DNA of 16,835 nucleotides from Acidimicrobiaceae bacterium. GTDB taxonomy: Bacteria; Actinomycetota; Acidimicrobiia; Acidimicrobiales; RAAP-2. The position numbers and the translations under genes were made by a program. Positions within the stretch are counted from its first letter, which is position 1. Each line of letters starts with the position of its first letter. Under the pieces are notes generated by a model. The model was not told the DNA's origin and ran no database searches. It was given only the letters and a program-made list of their open reading frames with translations. Below, piece by piece: positions 6,517 to 13,763 of the stretch. The stretch spans positions 1 through 16,835 of the forward strand of contig PLSY01000023.1 in assembly GCA_003164275.1 (NCBI GenBank), given 5' to 3'.

Positions 6517-6669
6517 CGGCGCGGGCAGGTGCCGCCCCGCCGGGTCCGGCAGGCGCTCCATCCCGGACTATCTCGGCTACCCGGGACAATGCCCCGGATC
6601 ATCTCGACCGCAGGTCGAATTGTTCCGTTGCCCTGTGTCGTCGAGAGGCCTCCACGTCCGCCCACGGAG

Positions 6670-6685
6670 TGTGATCACATATATC
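6670..6685 (+). promoter_or_regulatory. Palindromic operator candidate and -10-like box upstream of the oxidase gene
   Basis: TGTGATCACA (6670-6679) is a perfect 10-bp palindrome directly followed by TATATC (6680-6685), a fair -10 box about 85 nt before the start at 6771. No good -35 was seen. The 9-mer TATATCGTG here recurs at 8166-8174, just before the TetR gene, so both sites may answer to the same regulator. Functional assignment is inference. Confidence 0.3.
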
Positions 6686-6770
6686 GTGGTGGCGCTTGCC
6701 CGCAGAGCCTGGTTGCATGCACGCGTCAGGCCCAGGCGCTTCGGGGAGAAGCCACGAAAGGAACGGCCCG

Positions 6771-8111
6771 ATGACAGCAGTGCCTGTTGGATGTGAGGTA
6801 ATCCGGCGCGGTGATCAGCGTTACGAGCAGGCGCGAAAGGACACTTGTCGCAATCGGCACGTCCCGGATCGCTATCCGGAAGCGATTGTGCAGGCGACCA
6901 CGGAAGACGAGGTGGCCGCCGCAGTTCGTTTGGCTGCGGCCAACGGCTGGAAGGTGGGGATCCGTTCCGGCGGACACAGCTGGTCATGCAACCACGTGCG
7001 GGCGGGCGGCATGCTCTTGGACGTTTCGCGCCTGAACCAGGTCACGATCGACAAGACGGCGATGCTCGCCGCCGCGGGACCGGGTTGTCGGAGCGACGAG
7101 TTCGATGACCTGGTAGCCGAACAGGATCTGTTCTTCCCCGTGGGGCACTGCCAAGGCGTTGGCCTGGGGGGCTATCTCCTTCAGGGCGGCTTCGGTTGGA
7201 ACTCCCGCGCGGTAGGGATGGCGTGCGAGAGCGTGCTGGCGCTCGACTATGTGGACGGCGATGGGACAATTCAGCATGCGAGCCCCGACGAGAACGCTGA
7301 CGTCTACTGGGCCGCCCGGGGCGCTGGCCCCGGGTTCTTCGGAGTTGTCACACGATTTCACCTGAAGCTGCACCGTCGCCCTCCGGTGATCGGCGCCCGC
7401 CTCGGGATCTACCCCGTCGAAATGTTCGAGGATCTTCTTCGCTGGACCCATCGAGTCGGTCCAACCGTGCCGAACTCGGTCGAACTGATGTTCGTGGTCT
7501 CACGCCGACTCCCGAATACTGGCCAGCCCGGCATCCTGCTCATTGTCGCCGTCTTTGCCGACACCGAGGAACAGGCCCTTGAGGATCTTTCCTTCCTGGA
7601 GACCCGGCCGGAGGCGGCTCAGCAGGTCACGCCGTTCAGGCAGATGGCGCTGCAGAGCCTGACGGCTGAAACGATGTCGAACTACCCACTTGATCATTTT
7701 CATGTGGTCGACAACATGTGGACCCATGCCTCCGCCGACGAACTCCTCCCGGGACTGAGCCGGGTCTTGGATGCCTTGCCGGAACCGCCAGCGCACTTCA
7801 TCTGGATGAACTGGTCGCCAAAGCTCGAGCGCGCCGACATGGCCTACTCCCTCGAAGACGAGACCTACATCGCGCTGTATGGCCTCTGGGAAGACCCAGC
7901 CCAAGAGACGACAGTCACGAATTGGGTGCTCGATGGAATCAAAGACCTGTCCCCCTTATCGAGCGGGATCCAGCTTGCCGACGAGAACCTGGCACGTCGA
8001 AGCGGTCCCTTTATGGCTCCGGCGAATCGCGACCGACTCGAGGCCATTCGTCATGAGCGGGACCCGGCGGGCCGCTTCCACACATACGGGGACGTACCCG
8101 ATGTGAGCTGA
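6771..8111 (+). CDS. BBE-type FAD-binding oxidoreductase with predicted bicovalent FAD
   Basis: A 446-residue flavoprotein of the vanillyl-alcohol-oxidase superfamily, berberine-bridge-enzyme branch. The PCMH-type FAD domain covers about residues 35-210. RSGGHSW supplies H69 and GHCQGVGLGG supplies C127, the two positions used for covalent FAD attachment in bicovalent family members such as glucooligosaccharide oxidase. The substrate domain follows, and the BBE C-terminal segment appears at about 415-440 (NRDRLEAIRHERDPAGRFHTYG). Such enzymes oxidise alcohols, amines or phenolic substrates with O2. No signal peptide is seen, so it is probably cytoplasmic. ATG 6771 is chosen because GAAAGGA lies about 8 nt upstream; the frame is open earlier without features. 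It opens the catabolic cluster and may carry out its first oxidation. The substrate is unknown. Confidence 0.88.
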   Translation: MTAVPVGCEVIRRGDQRYEQARKDTCRNRHVPDRYPEAIVQATTEDEVAAAVRLAAANGWKVGIRSGGHSWSCNHVRAGGMLLDVSRLNQVTIDKTAMLAAAGPGCRSDEFDDLVAEQDLFFPVGHCQGVGLGGYLLQGGFGWNSRAVGMACESVLALDYVDGDGTIQHASPDENADVYWAARGAGPGFFGVVTRFHLKLHRRPPVIGARLGIYPVEMFEDLLRWTHRVGPTVPNSVELMFVVSRRLPNTGQPGILLIVAVFADTEEQALEDLSFLETRPEAAQQVTPFRQMALQSLTAETMSNYPLDHFHVVDNMWTHASADELLPGLSRVLDALPEPPAHFIWMNWSPKLERADMAYSLEDETYIALYGLWEDPAQETTVTNWVLDGIKDLSPLSSGIQLADENLARRSGPFMAPANRDRLEAIRHERDPAGRFHTYGDVPDVS

Positions 8112-8188
8112 GACTTCGGCCACGACAGCGGCGGCTGGGTGAGCGGATCGGCGAGAGGGCCTTGCTATATCGTGCATGCAGTGCAAAG

Positions 8189-8923
8189 ATGCAGGCCGTG
8201 CTAGAAAATCCCGCCCAGGAGGGGTTACGGTCCCGCAAGAAGGCGGAGACTCGGCGTGCGATACAGCAGGCCGCACTCCGGGTCGCAACTGAGAACGGCT
8301 ATTCGGCGACGACGGCGATCGCGATCGCCGAAGAGGCAAACGTCTCATTGCGCACGGTTTTCAACTACTTCCCACAGCGGGATCAGGCGATCTGTGGTCC
8401 GACCATCGAGATGAAGGACCCAGAGCTTGTCAGGCAGCAGCTCGCCGACGCCCCCACCGTCCTGCAAGGGGTACTGGAAGCCTTCGATACGCATGCTCCA
8501 CCGCTTGACGGCCCCAACGCAGCACAGCGTCGGTCCCTCATCCAGTCCACTCCCGAGCTGCTGCATATGCACCACTCGGCAATTGACCGATTCGAGATGG
8601 ATTTGACGGCCCTGGTCGAGGCCGAGTTCCTCGCTCACCCGACCCGGCGACGCCTCGGCGGCGAGGTGTCACCGGCCGATGAGGCCCGATTGATCGTCAC
8701 GACAGTCGGGGGCGTCATGCGATTCGGGATGCAGGCGTGGTTGTCCGAGCCAGATGGAGTGGCGGTGTCCCGGCGGTCCGCAATCGCTCGCGTCATCAGT
8801 CAGCTGACCCAAATTCTGCAAGGCGAGGTGGCTGATGAGGCGACAGCTGACGCGGGAGCTCTCGGAATCGATCCGTACTCAACGAACGATGTGATCCCCA
8901 CTCAACGGAAAGCGAGCAGGTAA
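8189..8923 (+). CDS. TetR-family transcriptional regulator
   Basis: A 244-residue regulator with a standard TetR DNA-binding domain at about residues 12-65: RSRKKAETRRAIQQAALRVA, then AIAIAEEANVSLRTVFNYF, the helix-turn-helix ending in the usual (Y/F)NYF. The C-terminal ligand-binding half is all-helical and divergent, as expected, and its ligand is presumably a pathway substrate or intermediate. ATG 8189 is used; TTG 8162 in the same frame is possible, and neither has a strong ribosome site. A promoter-like TATATCGTG at 8166-8174 argues for the later start. The stop overlaps the monooxygenase start by one base (TAATG), so regulator and enzyme are probably translated together. It likely controls the monooxygenase unit and perhaps the oxidase gene. 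Confidence 0.85.
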   Translation: MQAVLENPAQEGLRSRKKAETRRAIQQAALRVATENGYSATTAIAIAEEANVSLRTVFNYFPQRDQAICGPTIEMKDPELVRQQLADAPTVLQGVLEAFDTHAPPLDGPNAAQRRSLIQSTPELLHMHHSAIDRFEMDLTALVEAEFLAHPTRRRLGGEVSPADEARLIVTTVGGVMRFGMQAWLSEPDGVAVSRRSAIARVISQLTQILQGEVADEATADAGALGIDPYSTNDVIPTQRKASR

Positions 8924-10584
8924 TGGAACGTGAAAGTGAAGGCATGAGAAGCGACTTCCCAGTCGCGATCTCAGGAGGTGGTCCGGTCGGGATGGCCTTG
9001 GCCATCGACCTGGCCCTTCGGGGGGTCTCCGTAGTCGTCTTCGAGCGCAGATCAGAAGGAGCGCGACTGCTCGCCCGAGCAAACATGACCAACGTCCGCT
9101 CGATGGAGCACTTCCGCCGGTGGGGGATCGCCGATGCCCTGCGGGACAACGACCCCGTCAGTCCGTTGATCTTGCGGGATGTCGCCTTCGTGACGCGCCT
9201 GACCGGCCACGAGATCCTCAGATTTCCCAACGCCTACGAGTGGTCCGAACGGTTGCCGATTGCATCTGAAGTCGCCGAATGGGCTCCCAACCAGGCTATC
9301 GAGAAGACGCTGTACGACCGGATCAAAGGCCTACCGCTCGTCGATCTTCGGCTCGAGACCGAGGTCGAGTCATTTCAACAGAACGACCGCAACGTCACGA
9401 TCGAGGTCCGGACGCCGACCGGGCTCGAAACGGTTGTCGCCGACTATCTCGTGGTGGCTGAGGGAAGTCGGAGCCGGCTCCGCAACGAGATTCTCAACGT
9501 GCGCATGGAGGGCAACGCCGACCTGGCCCGAAGCTTCCTCTGGCAAATAAAGGCACCGGGATTGGCAGATCTGTGGAAGGCCACCCCGATGGCCTCGATG
9601 CTCATCTTCTACAACGAGGATCGTGCGTGCGACAGCCTGGTCCCGCAATCGGGCACTGACCACTGGGGATACTTCTGCTCGCCACTCCCGGACCACGTCG
9701 ACGGAGACGACTGGGAGACCTGTCGACAGATGCTCTACCGAGCGATCGGTGAGGAGTTCGATGTAGAGCCGGTCGATGGTGGAGAGTTCATAACCCACTC
9801 GATGCAGGCACCTCGGTTCGATTTCGGGCGTGTAGCGCTTGTCGGCGATTCGGCCCACCTGGTTTCCCCCATGGGAGGCTTCGGGATGAACCTGGGGATC
9901 GGGGACGCAGCGGATCTGGGCTGGAAGCTGGCTGCATTGGTCGAGGGCTGGGGTGGACCCATGCTGCTCCCGAGCTTCAGCATCGAACGCGGTGAAGCTA
10001 CGAGATTCATCCTCGAGGGTTGTGAGCGCAATCAGGCTGTGGGAGCTTCGGAACTGGTGCGCGACGGTATCGAGGCGGACGGTCCCGAGGGCGACGCGGT
10101 CCGGGCGAAAGTGGCGGAGGACATCGAGATCCAGAAGGCCCGGCAGTTCAAGCGGATGGGGGGACAACTCGGCTACCGCTATTCGTCGTCCCCCATCATC
10201 AGCCGGGAACGCGGGCAGGAGCCACCACCCTCGTTCGAGGACTATGTCCCCTCCTCGCTGCCGGGGAACCGCGCGCCGCACCTCTGGTTGGCAGACGGAT
10301 CCTCACTCTATGACCACCTCGGATGGGGCTTCACGCTGCTCGTCCTAGGCGAGGTCAACACGGCCAAGGCGGTTGCATCGGCCGCCACACGAGGCATTCC
10401 GCTCCAAGTGCTGACCCCGGAGGAGCCGGACCGATCAGCACTCGCCGAGCTCTATGAGGGCCCCCTCACCTTGATCCGTTCTGATCACCACGTCGCCTGG
10501 CGCGGCGACCGGCTTCCGGATGACATCGACGGTCTACTCGACGTGGTAACTGGATGGTCGGGGTGGCGTACGCACTCGTCTTGA
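8923..10584 (+). CDS. FAD-dependent aromatic monooxygenase (class A, PheA/TfdB-like)
   Basis: A 553-residue single-component flavin hydroxylase of the p-hydroxybenzoate hydroxylase fold. The N-terminal dinucleotide motif GGGPVG is at 18-23 with ribose-binding E41. The second FAD motif LVGDSAHLVSPMGGFGMNLG starts at about 306 (G308, D309). Between them the 'DG' motif reads AEGSRSRLR (E180, G181), with Glu where Asp is usual. The C-terminal region from about residue 450 (HLWLADGSSLYDHLGWGFTLL) is the thioredoxin-like domain typical of phenol 2-monooxygenase and 2,4-dichlorophenol hydroxylase relatives. It would hydroxylate an aromatic substrate using NAD(P)H and O2. ATG 8923 overlaps the TetR stop; ATG 8944 is an alternative. 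VOC and hydrolase genes downstream suggest that its product is ring-cleaved. Confidence 0.9.
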   Translation: MERESEGMRSDFPVAISGGGPVGMALAIDLALRGVSVVVFERRSEGARLLARANMTNVRSMEHFRRWGIADALRDNDPVSPLILRDVAFVTRLTGHEILRFPNAYEWSERLPIASEVAEWAPNQAIEKTLYDRIKGLPLVDLRLETEVESFQQNDRNVTIEVRTPTGLETVVADYLVVAEGSRSRLRNEILNVRMEGNADLARSFLWQIKAPGLADLWKATPMASMLIFYNEDRACDSLVPQSGTDHWGYFCSPLPDHVDGDDWETCRQMLYRAIGEEFDVEPVDGGEFITHSMQAPRFDFGRVALVGDSAHLVSPMGGFGMNLGIGDAADLGWKLAALVEGWGGPMLLPSFSIERGEATRFILEGCERNQAVGASELVRDGIEADGPEGDAVRAKVAEDIEIQKARQFKRMGGQLGYRYSSSPIISRERGQEPPPSFEDYVPSSLPGNRAPHLWLADGSSLYDHLGWGFTLLVLGEVNTAKAVASAATRGIPLQVLTPEEPDRSALAELYEGPLTLIRSDHHVAWRGDRLPDDIDGLLDVVTGWSGWRTHSS

Positions 10585-10643
10585 ACGGCGTCCCGAGCGC
10601 CGCGCGATTTCTCGAGCCATGAACGCATAAAGGAGACATCACC

Positions 10644-11099
10644 ATGCCTAAAGTAAGCCGGCTCGGACACGTCGGGCTTTTCGTCGCCGACCCTGAGGTG
10701 ATGCTGGAGTTCTACTCCGGATTCCTCGGTATGACGATGACCGATCGCGATGAGCGCCGCATCTTTTTGAGCTCGCGCCCCGCTGAGGAGCACCATGAGC
10801 TCCTTCTGGTCAGGGATCTCGAGCGGCACACCGACCCGCAGCAGCTTTCATTCGTGGTCGACTCCTTGTCCGACCTTCGGGATTTCTACGCACAGATCGT
10901 GCAGCGCGGTTACTCCATCGACCACGTCTCCAATCATGGGAACGCCATCGGATGCTATTTCCGTGACCCGGAAGACAATCGTGTCGAGGTCTACTGGCAC
11001 ACCGACCTGGAGTGGCCGCAACCTTTCAGTGAGCCGATTGATCTGCTGCTCTCCGAGGAGGACCTCCGCGGCATCCTCGCCAAGATGCAGGCCTCCTAA
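10644..11099 (+). CDS. VOC-superfamily protein (extradiol dioxygenase/glyoxalase fold)
   Basis: A 151-residue protein with two beta-alpha-beta-beta-beta modules: residues 6-56 (RLGHVGLFVADPEVMLEFYS) and 66-118 (QLSFVVDSLSDLRDFY, then YFRDPEDNRVEVYW). Predicted metal-site positions are H9, the HHE cluster at 50-52, Q67 and E115. The second-module position, often His in catechol dioxygenases, is Gln here. ATG 10644 follows a very good AAGGAG at spacing 9. Placed between a flavin hydroxylase and a dienelactone-type hydrolase, it most likely cleaves or isomerises a hydroxylated aromatic product. The Gln leaves it uncertain whether it is a true Fe(II) extradiol dioxygenase, an isomerase or a glyoxalase-like enzyme. 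Confidence 0.85.
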   Translation: MPKVSRLGHVGLFVADPEVMLEFYSGFLGMTMTDRDERRIFLSSRPAEEHHELLLVRDLERHTDPQQLSFVVDSLSDLRDFYAQIVQRGYSIDHVSNHGNAIGCYFRDPEDNRVEVYWHTDLEWPQPFSEPIDLLLSEEDLRGILAKMQAS

Positions 11100-11129
11100 G
11101 CCGCCCATGTCCAGGAACCGGAGACTGCA

Positions 11130-11915
11130 GTGAAGGACGGAATGATCGTCGAGATGGTCGGGTTCTCCGGTCATCTCGGAGATGTGATCGAGGGCTATTC
11201 CGCGCGGCCCGTCGTACCCGATCCGACTCCGGGCATGGTGGTCCTCCACCACGCCCCAGGGCTCGACCCGTGGAGCAAGGAGGTCGTGCGAAAGTTCGCC
11301 TACGCCGGCTACGCAACGGTTGCGCCGCATCTGTACCACCGGCGCGGACCGGGCGACTGGGCCGATGTCGCCGCCGCGGCGCGAGCCGACGGCCTGGCCA
11401 CGGCAATGCCGAACGAACAGGTTTCCGGCGACATCGCCGGAACAGCTGCGTATCTGCGCGCACAACCCGGCGCGAACGGCAGAGTGGGCGTCATCGGCTT
11501 CTGTTCCGGGGGGCGCCAGGCGTTCCTCGCGGCCTGTGACGTGCCGTCACTTGACGCCGCGGTGGACTGCTGGGGAGGGAGCATCCTCCCACGACAGCCG
11601 GACCCGGCCGGTTGGCGGCCCCATGGCAGGGGAGTCATACACCGCGCCCCCGACATGGCGATGCCGCTCCTCGGGATCTTCGGCAACGACGACTCCAACC
11701 CCGATCCTGGCGAGGTCGATGAGATAGAGCGGGTCCTCACTGAACTCGGGAAGACCTTCGAGTTCCACAGGTACGACGGCGCCGGCCATGCCTTTTTCTG
11801 CCATGACAAGCCCAACTATCGACAAGAGCAAGCCGTCGACGGCTGGAGCAAGGTGTTTGCGTTCCTCGATGCCCATCTTCGAAAGGACGATGCACATGTG
11901 CACCTGGATCACTGA
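11130..11915 (+). CDS. Dienelactone hydrolase-family protein
   Basis: A 261-residue alpha/beta hydrolase of the dienelactone hydrolase family. The catalytic triad is visible: nucleophile C125 in GFCSGGRQ, acid D187 or D188 in GNDDSNPD, and H220 in GAGHAFF. The segment VVLHHAPGLDPWSKEVVRKFAYAGYATVAPHLY (about 37-69) is the family's early core. Members hydrolyse enol-lactones from ring cleavage, and related ones act on other activated esters. GTG 11130 is taken as start, with GGAG 6 nt upstream; an in-frame ATG lies four codons on. It follows the VOC gene by 30 nt and its 3' end overlaps the next gene by 20 nt. It presumably hydrolyses the ring-opened or lactone intermediate, but the exact step is not visible. 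Confidence 0.88.
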   Translation: MKDGMIVEMVGFSGHLGDVIEGYSARPVVPDPTPGMVVLHHAPGLDPWSKEVVRKFAYAGYATVAPHLYHRRGPGDWADVAAAARADGLATAMPNEQVSGDIAGTAAYLRAQPGANGRVGVIGFCSGGRQAFLAACDVPSLDAAVDCWGGSILPRQPDPAGWRPHGRGVIHRAPDMAMPLLGIFGNDDSNPDPGEVDEIERVLTELGKTFEFHRYDGAGHAFFCHDKPNYRQEQAVDGWSKVFAFLDAHLRKDDAHVHLDH

Positions 11916-12201
11916 GAAGGTCCCGATGACAGGACGCGCCCGGGGCGTTCCCGAATGGATCACTGTGACGCAAGCCAACGTCTCGTACGATCACCCTTCC
12001 TGCGCTCCCTTCGACCACGCAGTCCTCATTGACTTCGTCAACCCTGGGGATGGTGTCGGTGCACGCATCGCGATCGAGTTGAGTGCCACCTCCGCCCTGG
12101 CCTTGGTATCTGCGTTGAATCAGGCCCTGGCCACTCCGGAGGCCGTCAGCGATCTTCACGACCAGTCCATAGCCGCGGCTCCAGTGGGCTCACGTGGGTG
12201 A
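11896..12201 (+). CDS. Small DUF6295-like protein
   Basis: A 101-residue protein beginning MCTWITEKVPMTGRARG, then VPEWITVTQANVSYDHPS, HAVLIDFVNP and ARIAIELSATSA. This resembles the short family I know as DUF6295: an N-terminal MCT(x)I, a central YDHP with an Asp/Phe strand, and an ARVAVEL strand. ATG 11896 is chosen over longer in-frame starts because AAAGGA lies 8 nt upstream and the family begins at this MCT. It overlaps the end of the hydrolase gene by 20 nt, so it belongs to the same transcript. The conserved Cys2 and the YDHP motif could bind metal or substrate. Function is unknown; its place suggests an auxiliary or enzymatic role with the VOC and hydrolase proteins. Confidence 0.72.
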   Translation: MCTWITEKVPMTGRARGVPEWITVTQANVSYDHPSCAPFDHAVLIDFVNPGDGVGARIAIELSATSALALVSALNQALATPEAVSDLHDQSIAAAPVGSRG

Positions 12202-12330
12202 GCCGGGGATGCCGGTAGCGCCCACAGCATGCACAGCTGATTTCTTCGGCACGGCCGGCTCGTCGATGCGCGGGCAATCGGAGGCGGCACCAGGCTGTGA
12301 TGAGTGCACTGGGCTCGGAGAGCAGGTCAT

Positions 12331-13065
12331 ATGGACAAGGTCGTAGCCTCGCCCTCAGAGGCGGTCGCCGACATCGCCGATGGCTCCAGCATCGCGGTGG
12401 GCGGATTCGGGACTGCCGGCGTGCCGTGGGCGCTCGTCGACGCCTTGCATCGACAAGGCGCCCGTCATCTTCGGGTGGTATCCAATAACTGCGGTTTCAA
12501 CGGGCTCGGCCTCGCCGTCCTGTTGCGAGACAATCGCATCGACCGAGTAACGGCTTCCTACATCGGGACGAACGAGGAGTTCGCGCGGCACTACCTTGCA
12601 GGGTCGATTGAGGTCGAACTCACTCCGCAGGGGACGCTCGCCGAACGGCTACGCGCAGGCGGCGCCGGCATTGCCGCCTTCTTCACTCCGACCGGGGTAG
12701 GCACCGTAGTCGCCGAAGGTGGCCTGCCCCTGCGGTATGCACCTGACGGTGAGGTACTCGTCGCCTCGGAGCCCAAGGAGGTGCGGCGCTTTCCTTTCGG
12801 CGACCGCGAGCGTGACTTCGTACTCGAACAGGCGATCGTGACCGACTACGCATTCGTTCGTGCCGCGGTCGCTGACCGTCAGGGCAACGCGATCTTCCAC
12901 GCAGCGGCACGCAATTTCAATCCGGACGTGGCGATGGCCGGCCGCACGACGATACTCGAGGCTGCTCAGGTGGTTGAAGCAGGTGAGCTCGATGTGGACG
13001 CGGTTCACCTCCCGGGCATTTTCGTCCACCGGGTCGTGTGCGCTGCCGAGGAAGTGCCGACGTGA
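12331..13065 (+). CDS. CoA-transferase subunit A (3-oxoacid/3-oxoadipate type)
   Basis: A 244-residue family I CoA-transferase alpha subunit. Family blocks are GSSIAVGGFGTAGVPWALVDAL (about 18-39), VVSNNCG (about 50-56), SYIGTNEEF (about 76-84), ELTPQGTLAERLRAGGAGIAAFFTPTGVGT (about 95-124) and the C-terminal VVEAGELDVDAVHLPGIFVHRVV. It pairs with the B subunit encoded immediately after it to activate a 3-oxo or dicarboxylic acid as its CoA thioester in the cytoplasm. ATG 12331 is chosen because GGAGAGCAGG lies just upstream and the family starts here. A 129-bp gap precedes it, so a separate promoter is possible, though none was clear. The stop overlaps the B start (GTGA). Confidence 0.88.
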   Translation: MDKVVASPSEAVADIADGSSIAVGGFGTAGVPWALVDALHRQGARHLRVVSNNCGFNGLGLAVLLRDNRIDRVTASYIGTNEEFARHYLAGSIEVELTPQGTLAERLRAGGAGIAAFFTPTGVGTVVAEGGLPLRYAPDGEVLVASEPKEVRRFPFGDRERDFVLEQAIVTDYAFVRAAVADRQGNAIFHAAARNFNPDVAMAGRTTILEAAQVVEAGELDVDAVHLPGIFVHRVVCAAEEVPT

Positions 13066-13763
13066 CGGGCGGATGGCAGCGGGAGCAGATCGCAGCTCGG
13101 GCCGCGCTCGAGTTGCACAACGGTGAATATGTCAACTTGGGGATCGGGCTGCCGACCCTCGTCTCCAAGTACCTACCTCCGGATCTCGATGTTGTCGTGC
13201 ACACCGAGAACGGTGTCCTAGGTGCTGGACCGGCTCCCGCGCCGGAGCTCGTCGATCCCGATCTGCTCGATGCCGGCACTCAGCCGATCACGGTGAAACC
13301 CGGGGCGTCGTTCTTCAGCTCCTCGAAGTCGTTCGCGATGATCCGCGGTGGACATGTCGACGTGACGGTTCTCGGGGCGATGGAGGTCTCGGCTGGTGGA
13401 GATTTGGCCAATTGGGCCGTGCCGGGGCATCTTGTGCGCGGGATCGGCGGCGCGATGGATCTGGTCGCCGGGGCCGGACGCGTCATCGTCTTGACCGAGC
13501 ACGTCGGACGCGATGGTTCCCCCAAACTGGTTGAAGAGTGCACCCTCCCACTCACCGGTCGAGCCTGTGTCGATCTCGTCATCACCAACCTTGCGGTACT
13601 GGAGATCACGCCCGCCGGCTTCAGCTTGGTCGAGTTGGCCCCGGGCATCGATCTCGACCAGGTCGTGAGCCAAACGGGGGCGCGGATTGCGGTGGATGTC
13701 GATGAAGTGCGGAGGAATTCCGAGCGTGAGGGGCTGATGCTTCCCTCAGATGGGTGTGTTTGA
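13062..13763 (+). CDS. CoA-transferase subunit B (3-oxoacid/3-oxoadipate type)
   Basis: A 233-residue beta subunit. The N-terminal block is GEYVNLGIGLPTLVSKYLP (21-39). The catalytic glutamate is E49 in HTENGVLG, which forms the glutamyl-CoA intermediate. GGHVDVTVLGAMEVSAGGDLANWAVPG (about 98-124) and ITNLAVLEITPAG follow, as usual. GTG 13062 overlaps the A stop by four bases (GTGA), with GAGGAAG about 7 nt upstream, ensuring balanced synthesis of the two subunits. Together they would activate the acid released by the upstream ring-cleavage and hydrolysis steps, or a parallel oxoacid. No thiolase is found in the window, so the final cleavage is encoded elsewhere. The substrate is not certain; 3-oxoadipate-like acids fit best. 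Confidence 0.9.
   Translation: MTGGWQREQIAARAALELHNGEYVNLGIGLPTLVSKYLPPDLDVVVHTENGVLGAGPAPAPELVDPDLLDAGTQPITVKPGASFFSSSKSFAMIRGGHVDVTVLGAMEVSAGGDLANWAVPGHLVRGIGGAMDLVAGAGRVIVLTEHVGRDGSPKLVEECTLPLTGRACVDLVITNLAVLEITPAGFSLVELAPGIDLDQVVSQTGARIAVDVDEVRRNSEREGLMLPSDGCV

Noticed and set aside
5716..6561. Minus-strand open frame of 281 codons
   Set aside because: It lies opposite the IS66 and E2 remnants, which are recognisable on the plus strand. Its own product resembles nothing.
9370..10281. Minus-strand open frame of 303 codons
   Set aside because: Entirely antisense to the monooxygenase, whose FAD motifs fix the coding frame.
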